DNA of 64,000 nt. Origin: Flaccisagitta enflata. Its lineage: Eukaryota > Chaetognatha > Sagittoidea > Aphragmophora. The stretch lies in assembly GCA_965153355.1 (NCBI GenBank), contig OZ231126.1, forward strand, positions 63,550,001-63,614,000. The letters run 5' to 3'. The notes below the pieces were generated by a model. It was given only the letters and a program-made list of their open reading frames with translations, did no database searches and was not told the DNA's origin. Positions 26,789 through 39,451 of this stretch are shown piece by piece (the stretch's first letter is position 1; every line of letters starts with the position of its first letter). The position numbers and the translations under genes were made by a program.

Positions 26789-26995
26789 ACAAGGCCGGAT
26801 ACACGGCTACCCCAGTCGCCTGCGGGTGGGCAGGGGACATATTTAAGGTCACTTGATCATTTGGGCAGGAGCAGTGAGGCCAAAGACCGCAAAAAAAAAA
26901 AACGAAAAAAAGTAAAGTGTGAAGGACGGATGGAAGGACGGACCGACAGACCGACGGACGGACCGACAAAGCGGGGTGTAGCACGCGACTAAGAA
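26789..26995 (-). mobile_element. Hairpin-capped element, TGC subfamily, adjoining the previous copy
   Basis: ACAAGGCCGGATACACGGC begins directly in the A run of the previous copy. CAGTCGCCTGCGGGTGGGCA follows, then a CATTTGGGCAGGAGCAGTGA box, AAAGACCGCAAAAA, GACGGACCGACAAAGCGGGG and GTAGCACGCGACTAAGAAAA. The first arm of the right hairpin has been lost by a short deletion. Confidence 0.87.
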
Positions 26996-27651
26996 AAAAA
27001 AAAGAAAGAAAGAAAGAAAGAAAGAATAAAACGATTTAGATTAAAACGAAAAATAAATCGAATTTTTCTTATTTGACTGAACACACGACAATTTTGCCGG
27101 AATTTACGGCGACAACAGCCGTCCAGGGTTCCGCTGACGAGTGACGATGTCAATGTCAATGAGAATGAAGATGACAATGACAATGACAATAAACAACTAC
27201 TGTCAATGACGATGTCGATGAGTCGATGACACATTAACGACGATGCCGATGCCGATGCCGATGACAATGACGATGCCTATGACGATGACAATGACAATGC
27301 CGATGATAATGGCAGTGACAATGACAATTAAATCAATGATAACGATGACAATGACGATGAATATAAAGATGACATTGACGATGATAATGACAATGACGGT
27401 GGCAAAATTGGGAATAACAACAGTGCCAAGGATTACATGAACTACAAAGACAAAGGAAAAATGCGAGGATGCAGCAGGATATCCCCACTTTTCAATAATC
27501 GCAGATACTCGAAAGAGAGAGAGAGAGAGAGGAAAATCAAAGAATGACAGTGGAAAAAAGAAAGAAGAATAGAAATCCAAGGGAAATCCTATCTTTTGAA
27601 ATCAAACTTGAAAACTCGAAGCTGATCAAACAGGAGAACGCTTGATTAATT

Positions 27652-27695
<44 letters not shown>

Positions 27696-28008
27696 GAGAG
27701 AGAGAATGAGAGACAGAAAGAATGAGAGACAGAAAGAATGAGACATAAACAAATAGTAAAGAAAGAAAAATAAACTGCAGGCAAAAACAAACGGATGAAA
27801 GACAAGATAGAATCAGATGAAATTGAAAGACGGTCGCTGTCAAAGCTTTAAACAAGACGAAAAAAAAAGGAAAGTAAAAAAAAACGAAAGAGAAACACAC
27901 AGAAGACCAAAAGCAAACATGAGTTGAGAAAAGATATGGGCTCATAGCTTATGGCTTATGGCTTTGATTCCTGGCTGCAATCGTCGTTTCCACATCTTCG
28001 TCTTTCTT
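26996..28008. other. No gene seen; simple repeats
   Basis: Degenerate GATGACAATGAC hexamer/nonamer repeat at about 27145-27400, (AG)n at 27504-27530 and 27653-27705, and A-rich sequence after. Met-Thr/Ile-Val ORFs over the GATGACAAT block are repeat translations. Confidence 0.75.
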
Positions 28009-28237
28009 TTTTTAGTCGCGCGCTACGCGACTCTACGACCCGCTTTGTCGGTCCGTCGGTCCGGCGGTCTGTCCGTCGGTCCCGCGGTCCGTCCGTCGGT
28101 CTGTCCGTCACACTTTACTTTTTCGGCGTTATAAGGGGTTTTGGCCTTATTGCTCCTGCCAAAATGTTCCACTGACTTCAATTATGGCCCCTGCCCACCC
28201 GCACGCGACTGGGGTAGCCGTGTATCCGGCCTTGTTT
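28009..28237 (+). mobile_element. Hairpin-capped short element, well preserved
   Basis: Starts TTTAGTCGCGCGCTACGCGA, then CGACCCGCTTTGTC and GGTCCGTC tetramers, GGCCTTATTGCTCCTGCC, CCCCTGCCCACCCGCACGCG. It ends GGTAGCCGTGTATCCGGCCT and TGTTTTT. Good reference copy for the family. Confidence 0.9.
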
Positions 28238-29005
28238 TTCTTTCTTTTTCCTTTCCTCCTTTTTCCCCCTCTTTTGACATCAAAAAGAAGTGGAAAAGAA
28301 AAATGATGTGACGGAGAATGGAGAAAAAAAAAGGATAAAGAAAGATGAAAAGTTGGAAAGTTGGAGAGTGAAAAAAATTACTAAAGAAAAAAGGTTGAAA
28401 GGAAAGAAAAACAAGGGAAAAGAAGAAAGGGGAAAAAACAAGAGAAAAATGGTAGAATAACCAAAAAATGCTTAATCAACGATTTCATTTTTTTTTGGAC
28501 GACAAAAAAAAGTTTGGGGTCTTAAGGAAGGGGGGGAAGGGATGAAAGTGGATGGGGCAGAGGTGTAATGGGGGTGTGGGGACGCGTAATCGTCGGCTGA
28601 TATTAATTCCAAAGATGCTTAAAAGAAAGAAGAGAGAAAAAGTTTTGAAAGTTGCCGTTCTCCATTTTTTCTTTGATTAATGATTTCAAGACGAGTTCCA
28701 AGGAACCGCGAAGGTGGCTGGGGACAGGGAAGGGGAGGGGCGAAGGGGGAGGGGGGGGGCGAAGGGAGGGGCATGTGGGCAGGATAAGAAGAGGAGGGGG
28801 ATTTGCGGGCGCGGAAGCGGGCCACAATTCCGCCATGATGGCCAAAAAGCGATCACTTTTTATCGCTCGATCAAAAAAAAAGAGAAAGCGGGAAAAAAAT
28901 CCCGTCTGCCGGTCTAATAGCCAGTTCTATCTATCGGTGAGTGTGGGGGTACTTTTCTGTTCCCACCAGCTTTCGTTAGATTTAATGTGACGAAAGGTAG
29001 AAGAA
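28238..29005. other. No gene seen; very G-rich block at 28700-28800
   Basis: A-rich to 28500, then GGGG-run-rich DNA at 28530-28580 and 28715-28805. The Pro-rich or Gly-rich ORFs here follow base composition only. Confidence 0.7.
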
Positions 29006-29145
29006 AACAAGGCCGGATACACGGCAAAACAGTCGCGGACGGTTGGGCAGGGGCCGTAATGCCAATTCAACAAAATTTGGGACGGACGGTCGGACGGACG
29101 GACCGACACGGCAAGTTCTAGAGTCGCGTGTCCGCGACTAAAAAA
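29006..29145 (-). mobile_element. Hairpin-capped short element, GGAC subfamily
   Basis: ACAAGGCCGGATACACGGC, CAGTCGCGGACGGTTGGGCA, GGGGCCGTAATGCC, GACGGACGGACCGACACGGC, then GAGTCGCGTGTCCGCGACT and AAAAA. The two 10-mers AGTCGCGGAC and GTCCGCGACT are perfect inverses. At 140 bp it is among the shortest intact copies. Confidence 0.9.
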
Positions 29146-29468
29146 CTAGAAGAAACAGCGTTCGAAAAAAAAAAGAAAAATAAAAAGAGGGAAATAAGTA
29201 ATATGTATACCGATATCTAGAAATAAGCCTCAACTTGGGGAGATTACTATAAAGATAAGCCACTGGGCCCAGCTTGGTCACAGTTGAAAGGAATACTTGT
29301 TAAAAGTCATTTTCTGAGTAGCACTAGCAAATTCCAGGTGAAAGACAAGTAATAAAGACAGGGAAATATCAAACAAGAGAGAAAAACTAATTCTAGCCGA
29401 AAAGATAAAAAAGTCCAGAGACACAAGAAGAGACAAAAGCAAAGAAGACGGAGAACTAGTAAGACTAA

Positions 29469-29883
29469 GGGAGTGTTTCTAGTCACAGACACCCGCGTTT
29501 TTAACGGGCCACTCGGTCGCTCGCTACGTTCGTTCACTCGCGCCGCTCACTCCGCTCACCGGGCCACTCTCGCTCGCTCGCTTCACTCGCGCCGCTCGCT
29601 CTGCTCGCTTCACTCTGCTCGCTTCGCTCTGCTCGCTTCGCTCTGCTCGCTTCACTCTGCTCGCTTCGCTCTGCTCGCTTCGCTCCGCTTGCTTCGCTCC
29701 GCTTGCTTCGCTCCGCTTGCTTCGCTCCCTTGGCTTGCTCGCTCTGTTTACAGGCTCGCTCGCTCACTCACTTCGCTCACTCCCTCGTGGGACAGTTGAA
29801 ATTCTTAAATATGTGTTCACACTGTTACCGCGTTTCACAGGAACAAACGCGTTTTTGGCGCTCACTAGAAACACGCCCTAAGA
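29469..29883. mobile_element. GTGTTTCTAGTG-family element with CGCTCGCT core
   Basis: Imperfect terminal inverted repeats: left GGGAGTGTTTCTAGTCACAG and CGCGTTTTTAACGGGCC; right AACGCGTTTTTGGCGCTCAC and TAGAAACACGCCCTA. The core (about 29515-29790) is a tandem of 14-bp units such as CTCTGCTCGCTTCG. Then a conserved segment with GGGACAGTTGAAATTCTTAA and TGTGTTCACACTG, shared in reverse sense with 55385-55440. Amino-acid runs over the core are artefacts. Confidence 0.8.
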
Positions 29884-30027
29884 GGCTAAGAAAGTGAAGG
29901 CGAAACATGGGGGAAATTTGCATTTTGGCTTTCTGCTAATCAGAAACGCGAGAAAAGAGAAACTCAGAGAAAAGGAAAAAATAAAGGAGAAGAAAGAAAA
30001 GCCGGTACAAGAAAGAAAATATCATGA

Positions 30028-30269
30028 AACAAGGCCGGATACACGGCCAATAAGTAGTCGCTAGCTGGTGGGCAGGAGCAGTGATGCGGGTGGACATGGA
30101 CGGTATAGAACAGGGTTGGGGTTGTAATGTGGCTGGACAGAGGCAGTCTTACTCAGAAATTGCTATTCCAGTCGATTTCGCGTAATCCCAAATTACGCGT
30201 TACCTTCCTTCTTTCCTACAGACCAAGGGACACACCCTCTTATAGAGTCGCTTAGCGAGCGACTGAAAA
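30028..30269 (-). mobile_element. Hairpin-capped element, AGTCGCT subfamily
   Basis: ACAAGGCCGGATACACGGCC, AGTCGCTAGCTGGTGGGCAG, CAGTCGATTTCGCGTAATC, GGGACACACCCTCTTATAGA, hairpin GAGTCGCTTAGCGAGCGACT, GAAAA. The left AGTCGCT and the right AGCGACT arm carry the same G-to-T change compared with AGTCGCG copies. The GACC tetramer tract is nearly absent. Confidence 0.85.
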
Positions 30270-30551
30270 GGTCAATTATGAGGAATAAAAGTATTCAAAG
30301 GCAAGAAGAGAACAAAGGAATGAATGAAAAGTATAAGAAGAAAAAAAATGTCATTTGAGCAAAGACAGTGTCGCCAAACTTCTACCAGCATGTCAACCTC
30401 GAACAGTCCGAGAGGCAGTCATCATACATCAAGTATCTTTCCTGCGAATGCCGACCGAAAATGGAAAGCATAATGAGCAGATTCGGATTATGGATGGAAA
30501 CATCATTTCATTTACATGCATATTCAAATCTGATTTCCGGGAATGGCGGAC

Positions 30552-30632
<81 letters not shown>

Positions 30633-30940
30633 TTCTACCCGCAGTCAAACCATGGGGACTCAAACCGTTTTATATGCGACGAGAGGGAAAATGAAATTTC
30701 GAGGACCCTAATGATGACTGGCAGTCGAATTTCCACAGAAGAAAATCTGGGTTTCAACGCGGGAGAAAAGGGCAGCTTGAAGGTTGTTGGGTAACGGAGC
30801 AGTTTGGGAAAGGCTGGGTTGAGATGGAAAGGAAGGTAAGGTGCATAAAGCGACAAGTCGGGATGGGAGAGAACAATCAACAGAGAAGCAACGTTTAAAG
30901 TAAAATGGGTGAGGGAATGGAGGACTGCAATGTAGAAAAA
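30270..30940. other. No supported gene; (GT)n inside
   Basis: (GT)n at 30554-30630. Overlapping ORFs of 118, 108 and 83 aa on the plus strand run through the GT repeat. Their non-repeat parts are not recognised and compete in different frames, so none is called. Confidence 0.6.
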
Positions 30941-31082
30941 ACAAGGCCGGATACACGGCAATCCAGTCGCGGACGGTTTGGCAGGAGCAGTAATGCGAAA
31001 ACCGCTCGCAATTCAAACATGTTACGGACGGATGGACCGACCGACACGGCAAGGTGTAGAGTCGCGTTTCCGCGACTTAAAA
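30941..31082 (-). mobile_element. Hairpin-capped short element, GGAC subfamily
   Basis: ACAAGGCCGGATACACGGC, CAGTCGCGGACGGTTTGGCA, GGAGCAGTAATGCGAAAACC, GACGGATGGACCGACCGACA, hairpin GAGTCGCGTTTCCGCGACTT then AAAA. One mismatch between the left and right motifs. Confidence 0.88.
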
Positions 31083-31569
31083 CAAAGAGAGCGTCAAGCG
31101 CAAGAAAATAGAAAATGCTCTCATCAAGAAAATAGTTTCGGTGGATATTGTTAGTTGAAGAGACATTGCAAGTGAAGGAAGATACAATGCAACGAGAGTT
31201 TTAGGAACGGACAGACACAAACACGCGGACCCACTCGGCAGAAGGCAGAAGTAGTGCCAGAGAAGAAAAGGAAAAAAAAAGCAATAGGAAGTTGAGTGTC
31301 GTTGGAGGCACCAAAAATTGGAAAGAGATTATATATTTGGAGAAGGGAAAAAAATATATTGGGAAGCCATATTCTTGTCTCATTTCGGCTCAAGAGGAAA
31401 ATCACGACCACACACACAGACAGAAGAAGGCTTTTTTTTTACATTAAGAGTATTGAGTCTTAACTAAAAAACGCTTCGTCTTTCTCCCTCTCTCTCTTTC
31501 TCTCCCACGGTCGGTCTTTTTACTCCATTTTCTTGGTCTGTGTGTAATCATCTTTTTGTCATTGTTCTT
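31083..31569. other. No gene seen
   Basis: Unique A-rich sequence and a CTCTCTTTCTCTC stretch near 31490. ORFs on the minus strand have no recognisable domain. Confidence 0.6.
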
Positions 31570-31634
31570 TCTGTGTGCGTGCGTGAGCGTGTGCGTGCGT
31601 GAGCGTGTGCCTGTGTGTGCGTGTGCGTGTGCGT

Positions 31635-31717
<83 letters not shown>

Positions 31718-31728
31718 TGTGTGTGTGT
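31570..31728. repeat. (GT)n with GTGC variants
   Basis: About 160 bp of GTGCGT/GTGT repeats. Confidence 0.97.
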
Positions 31729-31814
31729 TTGGTTTCCAACTGTCTGTTCATTGGTCTTTCTGTCAGCTATTATCTACATCTGCTATTTTGATAACTGTCT
31801 ATCATTGAATATGT

Positions 31815-31816
<2 letters not shown>

Positions 31817-31878
<62 letters not shown>
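31817..31878. repeat. (CT)n microsatellite
   Basis: About 62 bp of pure dinucleotide. Confidence 0.98.
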
Positions 31879-31887
<9 letters not shown>

Positions 31888-32657
31888 CCCCTACATCTGT
31901 CTCTGTGCATTTCTGTCTCTTCTCTTTTTTCCATGTGTTTTGCCCAAATTTTCATTTATTCTCTTGTTTGCTTCTTGCACACAAATCTGGGGAAGTGATC
32001 AAACAGAAAGACGAATAAGAATAAAGATGATTTTTTTCTTGCTTCAGGGTTCCATCGTTTTTAAAGTTTTTTTTCTCGGTCTTCGCCCTATATTTTTGAG
32101 AACAAGATTCTTTTAAAACATGCCAATGGATAATCGGTTCAATTCTACTGCAAGTTTTGTAAGTGAACAAGAAGCGTTTGAAACTCTTTATAACTTTTTA
32201 TTCTCGGACTTTGTGACGAAGACCATGTGAGCTCTTGCTATCATGGACCTGAATTATCCTCTCACTTTGTTCATTTCGTTCAATTTAGTGACGCCGCTTT
32301 GGGATGAAGCGTGCGCAGAGAAAAAGATTAAGTTCGACAAAACGAACAAAGAAAAGAAAGTCCTATCAATTCCTCGACTAACATTTTTGTTTCTTCCAAT
32401 CAAAAAGAAATTTGAATAAGAATTGCATAATTTGACCTCGATTGACTCTGATTTGTGCGCCGGATCCGATTATTTCCATTGACAAGAACCAAGCCAAAAC
32501 AAAATCTTTCTTCTTTTTTTTTTTAGAGAGAAAATAGGAATAAATCATGATCATCATCACGCTCAACCTCACCCAACATCCCCACACTCTCACCCACACT
32601 TTCGCAGTTCCACCTTATAAACCTGAACCAAAAAGAAGGAAATTTGAAAAAAAAAAC
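31879..32657. other. No gene seen
   Basis: AT-rich unique DNA with a T run at 32513-32524. Nothing recognised. Confidence 0.6.
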
Positions 32658-32849
32658 CCAAGGCCGGATACACGGCTACCGAAGTCGCGTGCGGATGGGC
32701 AGGGACCATATTTGAGGTTGCTAAACCATTTGGGCAGGAGCAGTGACGTCCAAAAATCAAAATCATAAAAAAAAGTAAAGTGTGACCGACCAACCAACCA
32801 ACCGACGGACGGACAAAGCGGGGTGTAGAGTCGCGTGCACGCGACTAGA
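32658..32849 (-). mobile_element. Hairpin-capped short element, TGC subfamily
   Basis: CCAAGGCCGGATACACGGCT, AAGTCGCGTGCGGATGGGCA, CCATTTGGGCAGGAGCAGTG, GACCGACCAACCAACCAACC, hairpin GAGTCGCGTGCACGCGACT then AGAG. AGTCGCGTGC and GCACGCGACT are perfect inverses. Confidence 0.9.
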
Positions 32850-33309
32850 GATAGGATACAGAAAATAAGAGGAGGGAAGGGGAGTAATGAGGTAATCTGG
32901 GCCTAGCATCTGAAATAATGAACCTCACTCCTTTTATTGCTTTGTTTACTTTTTATATTTTCAGTCCTGGAATACTGAAAATACTTGCCTGAATGAGCTA
33001 ACCAAAAGAATTCCAGTTAAGCATTTTTTTCTCGCTTTATCCCATGGTGTGACATACTTTTCTCAGCCCAGAAAAAAAGAAAAATAATTTTAAAAGAAAA
33101 ATCTAATCTTGGTAAAGCTAAAACAATACGAGCTTCATCTACCCAACGAGTGTTCTGAGATTTCTCCTATGTTTCAATTCCTATTCTGCGATCCTTTCGT
33201 AAAGCCTTTTTATTCCTATTTTATCGGCGCAACATGCCAAGAACCGACGGCTAATGGTTCTTAATAGTAATTCCCCTATCGGCCCTAGCCTCTTGCTCCA
33301 TCAGTAATG

Positions 33310-33313
<4 letters not shown>
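32850..33313. other. No gene seen
   Basis: AT-rich unique DNA without repeats or recognisable exons. Confidence 0.6.

Positions 33314-33360
<47 letters not shown>
33314..33360. repeat. (AG)n microsatellite
   Basis: About 47 bp. Confidence 0.97.
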
Positions 33361-33361
<1 letters not shown>

Positions 33362-33493
33362 CCCACCAAGGTTACCGCGATTAACTGACCAAACCACTCA
33401 ACTTGAATGCAATTCGTTGTAAACAGAAATGATGTAATAAACACGTCGACTAATCATATCGGCCGGGTCGTAAACATGACCAGGCGATTAAGT

Positions 33494-34724
<1,231 letters not shown>

Positions 34725-35683
34725 CGTGGTGGAATAATCAGCTGGGTGTCAGACAAGCACAACAACCACCTTCATTCGTCGTCGGCATCATGGTCGTCTT
34801 CTAAGTAGTCGATCTACACCTTCTCATGATCGTCATTAATGTGACGTCGTCATGGACAACATTTTCCATCTATCATATGAGGACAAATCGTCGTTTATAC
34901 CATTCAATTGTTATCATCGTTATCTCGATCGCAATGGCTAGGATGGTACTTAATCGTTTACCAAGGCAATTGCATTTTATAATCCACATTATAGCTTTAT
35001 TCAATGGCTGGAGGAAAAACGTTTCATAATCCTTCTTCGGTTTGTGAGCCACGATTACCTTCGAGAGAATCGACCATCGGCGTTGTTAATGGTAGAGAGT
35101 AGTTACACAACGCGAGAGCAGTTACACAACGCGAGTAGTTACACAACGCGAGATATAGATTTTTTCAATCATCATTATTATCGTCGTGTCGCCTTCCAAC
35201 ATGCGTAAAATAACAGACAAACAGACGCATGTAACGTATATCACAATGGGAAACAGTCATTGCTCAACAACGAGTCGTATACGTTTCTTTTTACATCAGT
35301 CATTAACCCCTAAATTCCATTGTGCAGAATAAATCCTCGTTGAATCTGCCGACGTCAACCACCGATGACTTGAGCTCAACAACCGAGTTTTCACTTTGGC
35401 TCTTGGTTGAATCCAACATTAGACACACGAGTCGAGTGAAAACCATTAATGGGTCTGGTTCGAGACCGAGACACCATGTTCGTTTGTTAACCACAGCTAG
35501 GCAATATCCACCGGCCTTGTCAACCGCATGGCCACATTTGCGTGTAGGAGGGCATGGAAGGGGCTCATGAACGCTGAAAAGGTAGATGGGGGATGGAAAG
35601 ACAGACTAACGGGCTGACAGATGGACCGACCGACAAAGCGGAGTTTATAGTTCTGTTGTAAAAAAATTCTTATTATTCCACCA
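34725..35683. mobile_element. Possible TIR element, tentative
   Basis: The left CGTGGTGGAATAAT (34727) is matched in inverse by ATTATTCCACCACG (about 35670), flanked by short further similarity. Between them, TAGTTACACAACGCGAG-type words occur three times at 35100-35152. A degraded hairpin-family relic (GACCGACCGACAAAGCGGAG) lies near 35623. No transposase was seen. The short TIR makes the call uncertain. Confidence 0.35.
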
Positions 35684-36084
35684 CGCACTCACACCAGCTT
35701 CACATCGGCGGTCAGTTTGACTCGGAATGCGCAAAAGGTTCAATGGCTCAATAACTGAGAGAGAAGAAAACCACAGGTTTCAGCCAGCTACAAGGCTGGA
35801 GCGGCTTTCCATGTTTAACATAACCAACTCATTACAAGATGAACTCGAAAAAAAAAAATAAAACAACACAAACACCTCAAGATGGACATGACCCAATATC
35901 TACCCAAACCATTATCTCTCGTTCTCTCTCTCTAAAACGCGGTTAACCCTCCCAAAATAGCCCCGAAGGATCTGCCATTAAGTCAAAGAAGACAAATGCT
36001 CGATTTATTTTCGACTAAATCGACGATGAATGTAGTTCCCACTCTTACACCACTTCACTAAAGCCCATCGACGCGTTAGCGTGA

Positions 36085-36087
<3 letters not shown>
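35684..36087. other. No gene seen
   Basis: Unique sequence with an A run near 35850. Nothing recognised. Confidence 0.6.

Positions 36088-36135
<48 letters not shown>
36088..36135. repeat. (AG)n microsatellite
   Basis: About 48 bp. Confidence 0.97.
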
Positions 36136-36138
<3 letters not shown>

Positions 36139-36394
36139 GAAAAGAGGCGATACCTTTTTTGGCGTTGCAATCAACGTAAAAGTACCAACACTTTGTATTT
36201 TCTCTCTTGTCTGCCTTTTTGTTCTGTTATTGGACAAATAAGTTCCGTGACATGAATCTTCAGTCTACTGCCCCCTCTTATTGTCCGACTGCCCTCGCAT
36301 CAATCCCTCTCTACATTCATTTTCTCGTACTAAATCACGCGTGCAGAAAAAAAAATGACACACAAAAAAAGACTGATACATCATAAAACAAACA

Positions 36395-37084
<690 letters not shown>

Positions 37085-37160
<76 letters not shown>
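37085..37160. repeat. (AG)n microsatellite
   Basis: About 75 bp of pure dinucleotide. Confidence 0.98.
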
Positions 37161-37161
<1 letters not shown>

Positions 37162-37219
37162 ATTAGGACAAAGCAAGTAGGACAAAAGCAAGTAGGACAA
37201 AGAAAAAAAAGTTCTGTTA

Positions 37220-37355
37220 CTCTGGTAGTTTAGCGGTAAGCGTCACACGGAGGCGATGGCAATAAGACTTTTAAAAGAAATATGTGTCCCCAGTCAATCG
37301 TTCTCAACTCTGTTGATTACGTTGTTTCTAGACTTGCAATATCTTAGCAGAAACT

Positions 37356-37415
<60 letters not shown>

Positions 37416-37419
37416 TAAA

Positions 37420-37464
<45 letters not shown>

Positions 37465-37465
37465 C
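37220..37465 (+). repeat. (CAA)n array, possibly the tail of a tRNA-derived SINE
   Basis: (CAA)n runs from 37354 to about 37465 with one interruption (CATAAAAAA). About 110 bp upstream, TGGTAGTTTAGCGGTAAGCG resembles a tRNA 5-prime region with an A-box (TAGTTTAGCGG). A good B-box was not found (best candidate GTTCTCAACTC). The CAA array is certain; the SINE reading is weak. Confidence 0.5.
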
Positions 37466-37818
37466 GAAGAAAACCTGAAAGACCAAGATATATCTTTGTT
37501 GCGCACTGGAATATCTACACACACGCTTACACGCGTCTGACGCGAGCAATTACATGCACAGAAAGAGAGAGAAAAGAATGTCTCACCAAGAAGAAAGAGA
37601 GAAAAAAAGAAACTAATAATAGATCCATTTGCAAACAAGAAGCATTTTTCCGTGGGGTTAGTCAAGCCTTGAATTTGAGAGGTTGTGGCCTTCTTAGTTG
37701 GTCTGGTGCGTCAGATACGGAAGAAGCTTTGACACAGACTCCTGGGGAATTTAATAATGGGGTCATGACCCGCCGAGGGAACAGGTTGTACCATGTGCAA
37801 GCAAGGAAAAGTGGGGGA

Positions 37819-37855
<37 letters not shown>

Positions 37856-38491
37856 GAGAGAGCCCGAAGTGCGTGGCCAAAGCTTGCTATATATTCATCA
37901 TTGTTTAGTTCGTGAATATTTGGCATCCAGCCTGCAGTTTTTTTCTTATTTTGGTCTTTGAGGTAAAATCACATTTGCATGATCATTTACCATTAATCTT
38001 TATCCGTAAATAGAAAATAGACCAATACTTGAAACTAGCCAAGAAGGAAATGCCAATGCGTGATGGACCAAGGGCAAAAATTCGGAAAGATCCACACACA
38101 CACACACACAAAAAAAAAAAACATTTTGGGTCAAACAAAATCTTAACGCTTAAATCTAGAAGTAAGTAATTTGGCGACATGAGGGAAACTGTGATGGAGA
38201 CGAAGAAGAAAAAACAATAGGATGAATTAAACAAGGCCGGATAGGATGAAGAGAAATGCTTATGAACATATATAATGATCAAAAATAAGGAAGAACAGAG
38301 CGGAGCAAAGCAAGGAAAGTAATATAAACGCAACTAATAATGAAGAAAATGATTGCAGAAAAAAGCATTTGATACTGGGCTAAGAAAGCGAATGCGATGG
38401 CTTTATAAGTAATCTTCTTTGCAGTTTTTTCTCCTCTCCTTGAATTTGTTTCGAGTCAAAGAGAGAAAAATAGAAGGAAAGATAGAACAGG

Positions 38492-38522
<31 letters not shown>

Positions 38523-38719
38523 TGTGCAAAAATAAGGAAGTCATTCATGAAAATCGATCTAAAACAAGAAAAAGTAAAAAGAAAAAAGAAAAGTGAATAA
38601 AATCTTTGAGAGAAAAAAAAAGAAAAAAGAAAAAAGGGAGGTTTTATGCGAACACCAGGAAGACCATGAAGAAGTCATTAGAAGCAAAACATTAAGGAAA
38701 GTTGAGAGAAAAAGAGGGA

Positions 38720-38773
<54 letters not shown>

Positions 38774-38871
38774 TATGAGAGAAAGAGGACAGTTGGAGAC
38801 AAACAAAAAATAGAGGTGAGAGACAAACAGAAACCAAGGGCAAAATTGGCGAAGAAGGACGGGAAAAGAAA
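37466..38871. other. No gene seen
   Basis: (AG)n at 37819-37862, CA at 38094-38110, a truncated ACAAGGCCGGATA fragment of the hairpin family at 38232-38243, polyA at 38497-38521 and (AG)n at 38724-38766. A 79-aa ORF at 37669 ends in the AG array and has no recognised domain. Confidence 0.65.
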
Positions 38872-39001
38872 AACAAGGCCGCGATACATGCCTAATCACG
38901 TGCGAGTGGGCAGGAGCCATGTTAGAGGTCACCAATCACCTGGGCAAAACAGTAAGCCAAAGACCAAAAACCACAGGACGGACGGACAGACGGACAGACA
39001 G

Positions 39002-39037
<36 letters not shown>

Positions 39038-39104
39038 ACAGACAGACAGACGGACCGACAACCGACAAAGCGGGGTATAGAGTCGCGTAGCACGCGACTA
39101 AAAA
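38872..39104 (-). mobile_element. Hairpin-capped element with an expanded GACA/GACG tract
   Basis: ACAAGGCCGCGATACATGCC (degraded left stem), GTGCGAGTGGGCAGGAGCC, AAAGACC, about 85 bp of GGACGGACAGACAGACAGAC, then GACAAAGCGGGGTATAGAG and hairpin AGTCGCGTAGCACGCGACT with AAAAAG. Confidence 0.87.
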
Positions 39105-39239
39105 GAAAGGAAAAAAAAGGGCAACGAAAAAGAAAAAGAAAAAAAGAAGAAGGCAAAAGAGAAGTGAGAGTTCTGTCGGAGAGATTGAGACATTAAGGTG
39201 TACGTGAAAGAAATAGGAGAAGGAAAGAGGACAAGAATG

Positions 39240-39244
<5 letters not shown>

Positions 39245-39287
<43 letters not shown>

Positions 39288-39371
39288 GTCACACAGCCAC
39301 CAGATTTTGATTCTCCCTGATTCCAGTCCACACAGTTTTCTGATGACCTATGTGTACTGTGTGCGTTTTTG

Positions 39372-39448
<77 letters not shown>
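39245..39448. repeat. (AG)n and (CT)n pair
   Basis: (AG)n at 39245-39286 and (CT)n at 39373-39448, opposite strand sense, separated by about 86 bp. The two could form a hairpin. Confidence 0.95.

Positions 39449-39451
<3 letters not shown>

Noticed and set aside
37220-37300. A tRNA gene
   Set aside because: Only the A-box side fits. No cloverleaf, anticodon arm or proper B-box could be drawn.
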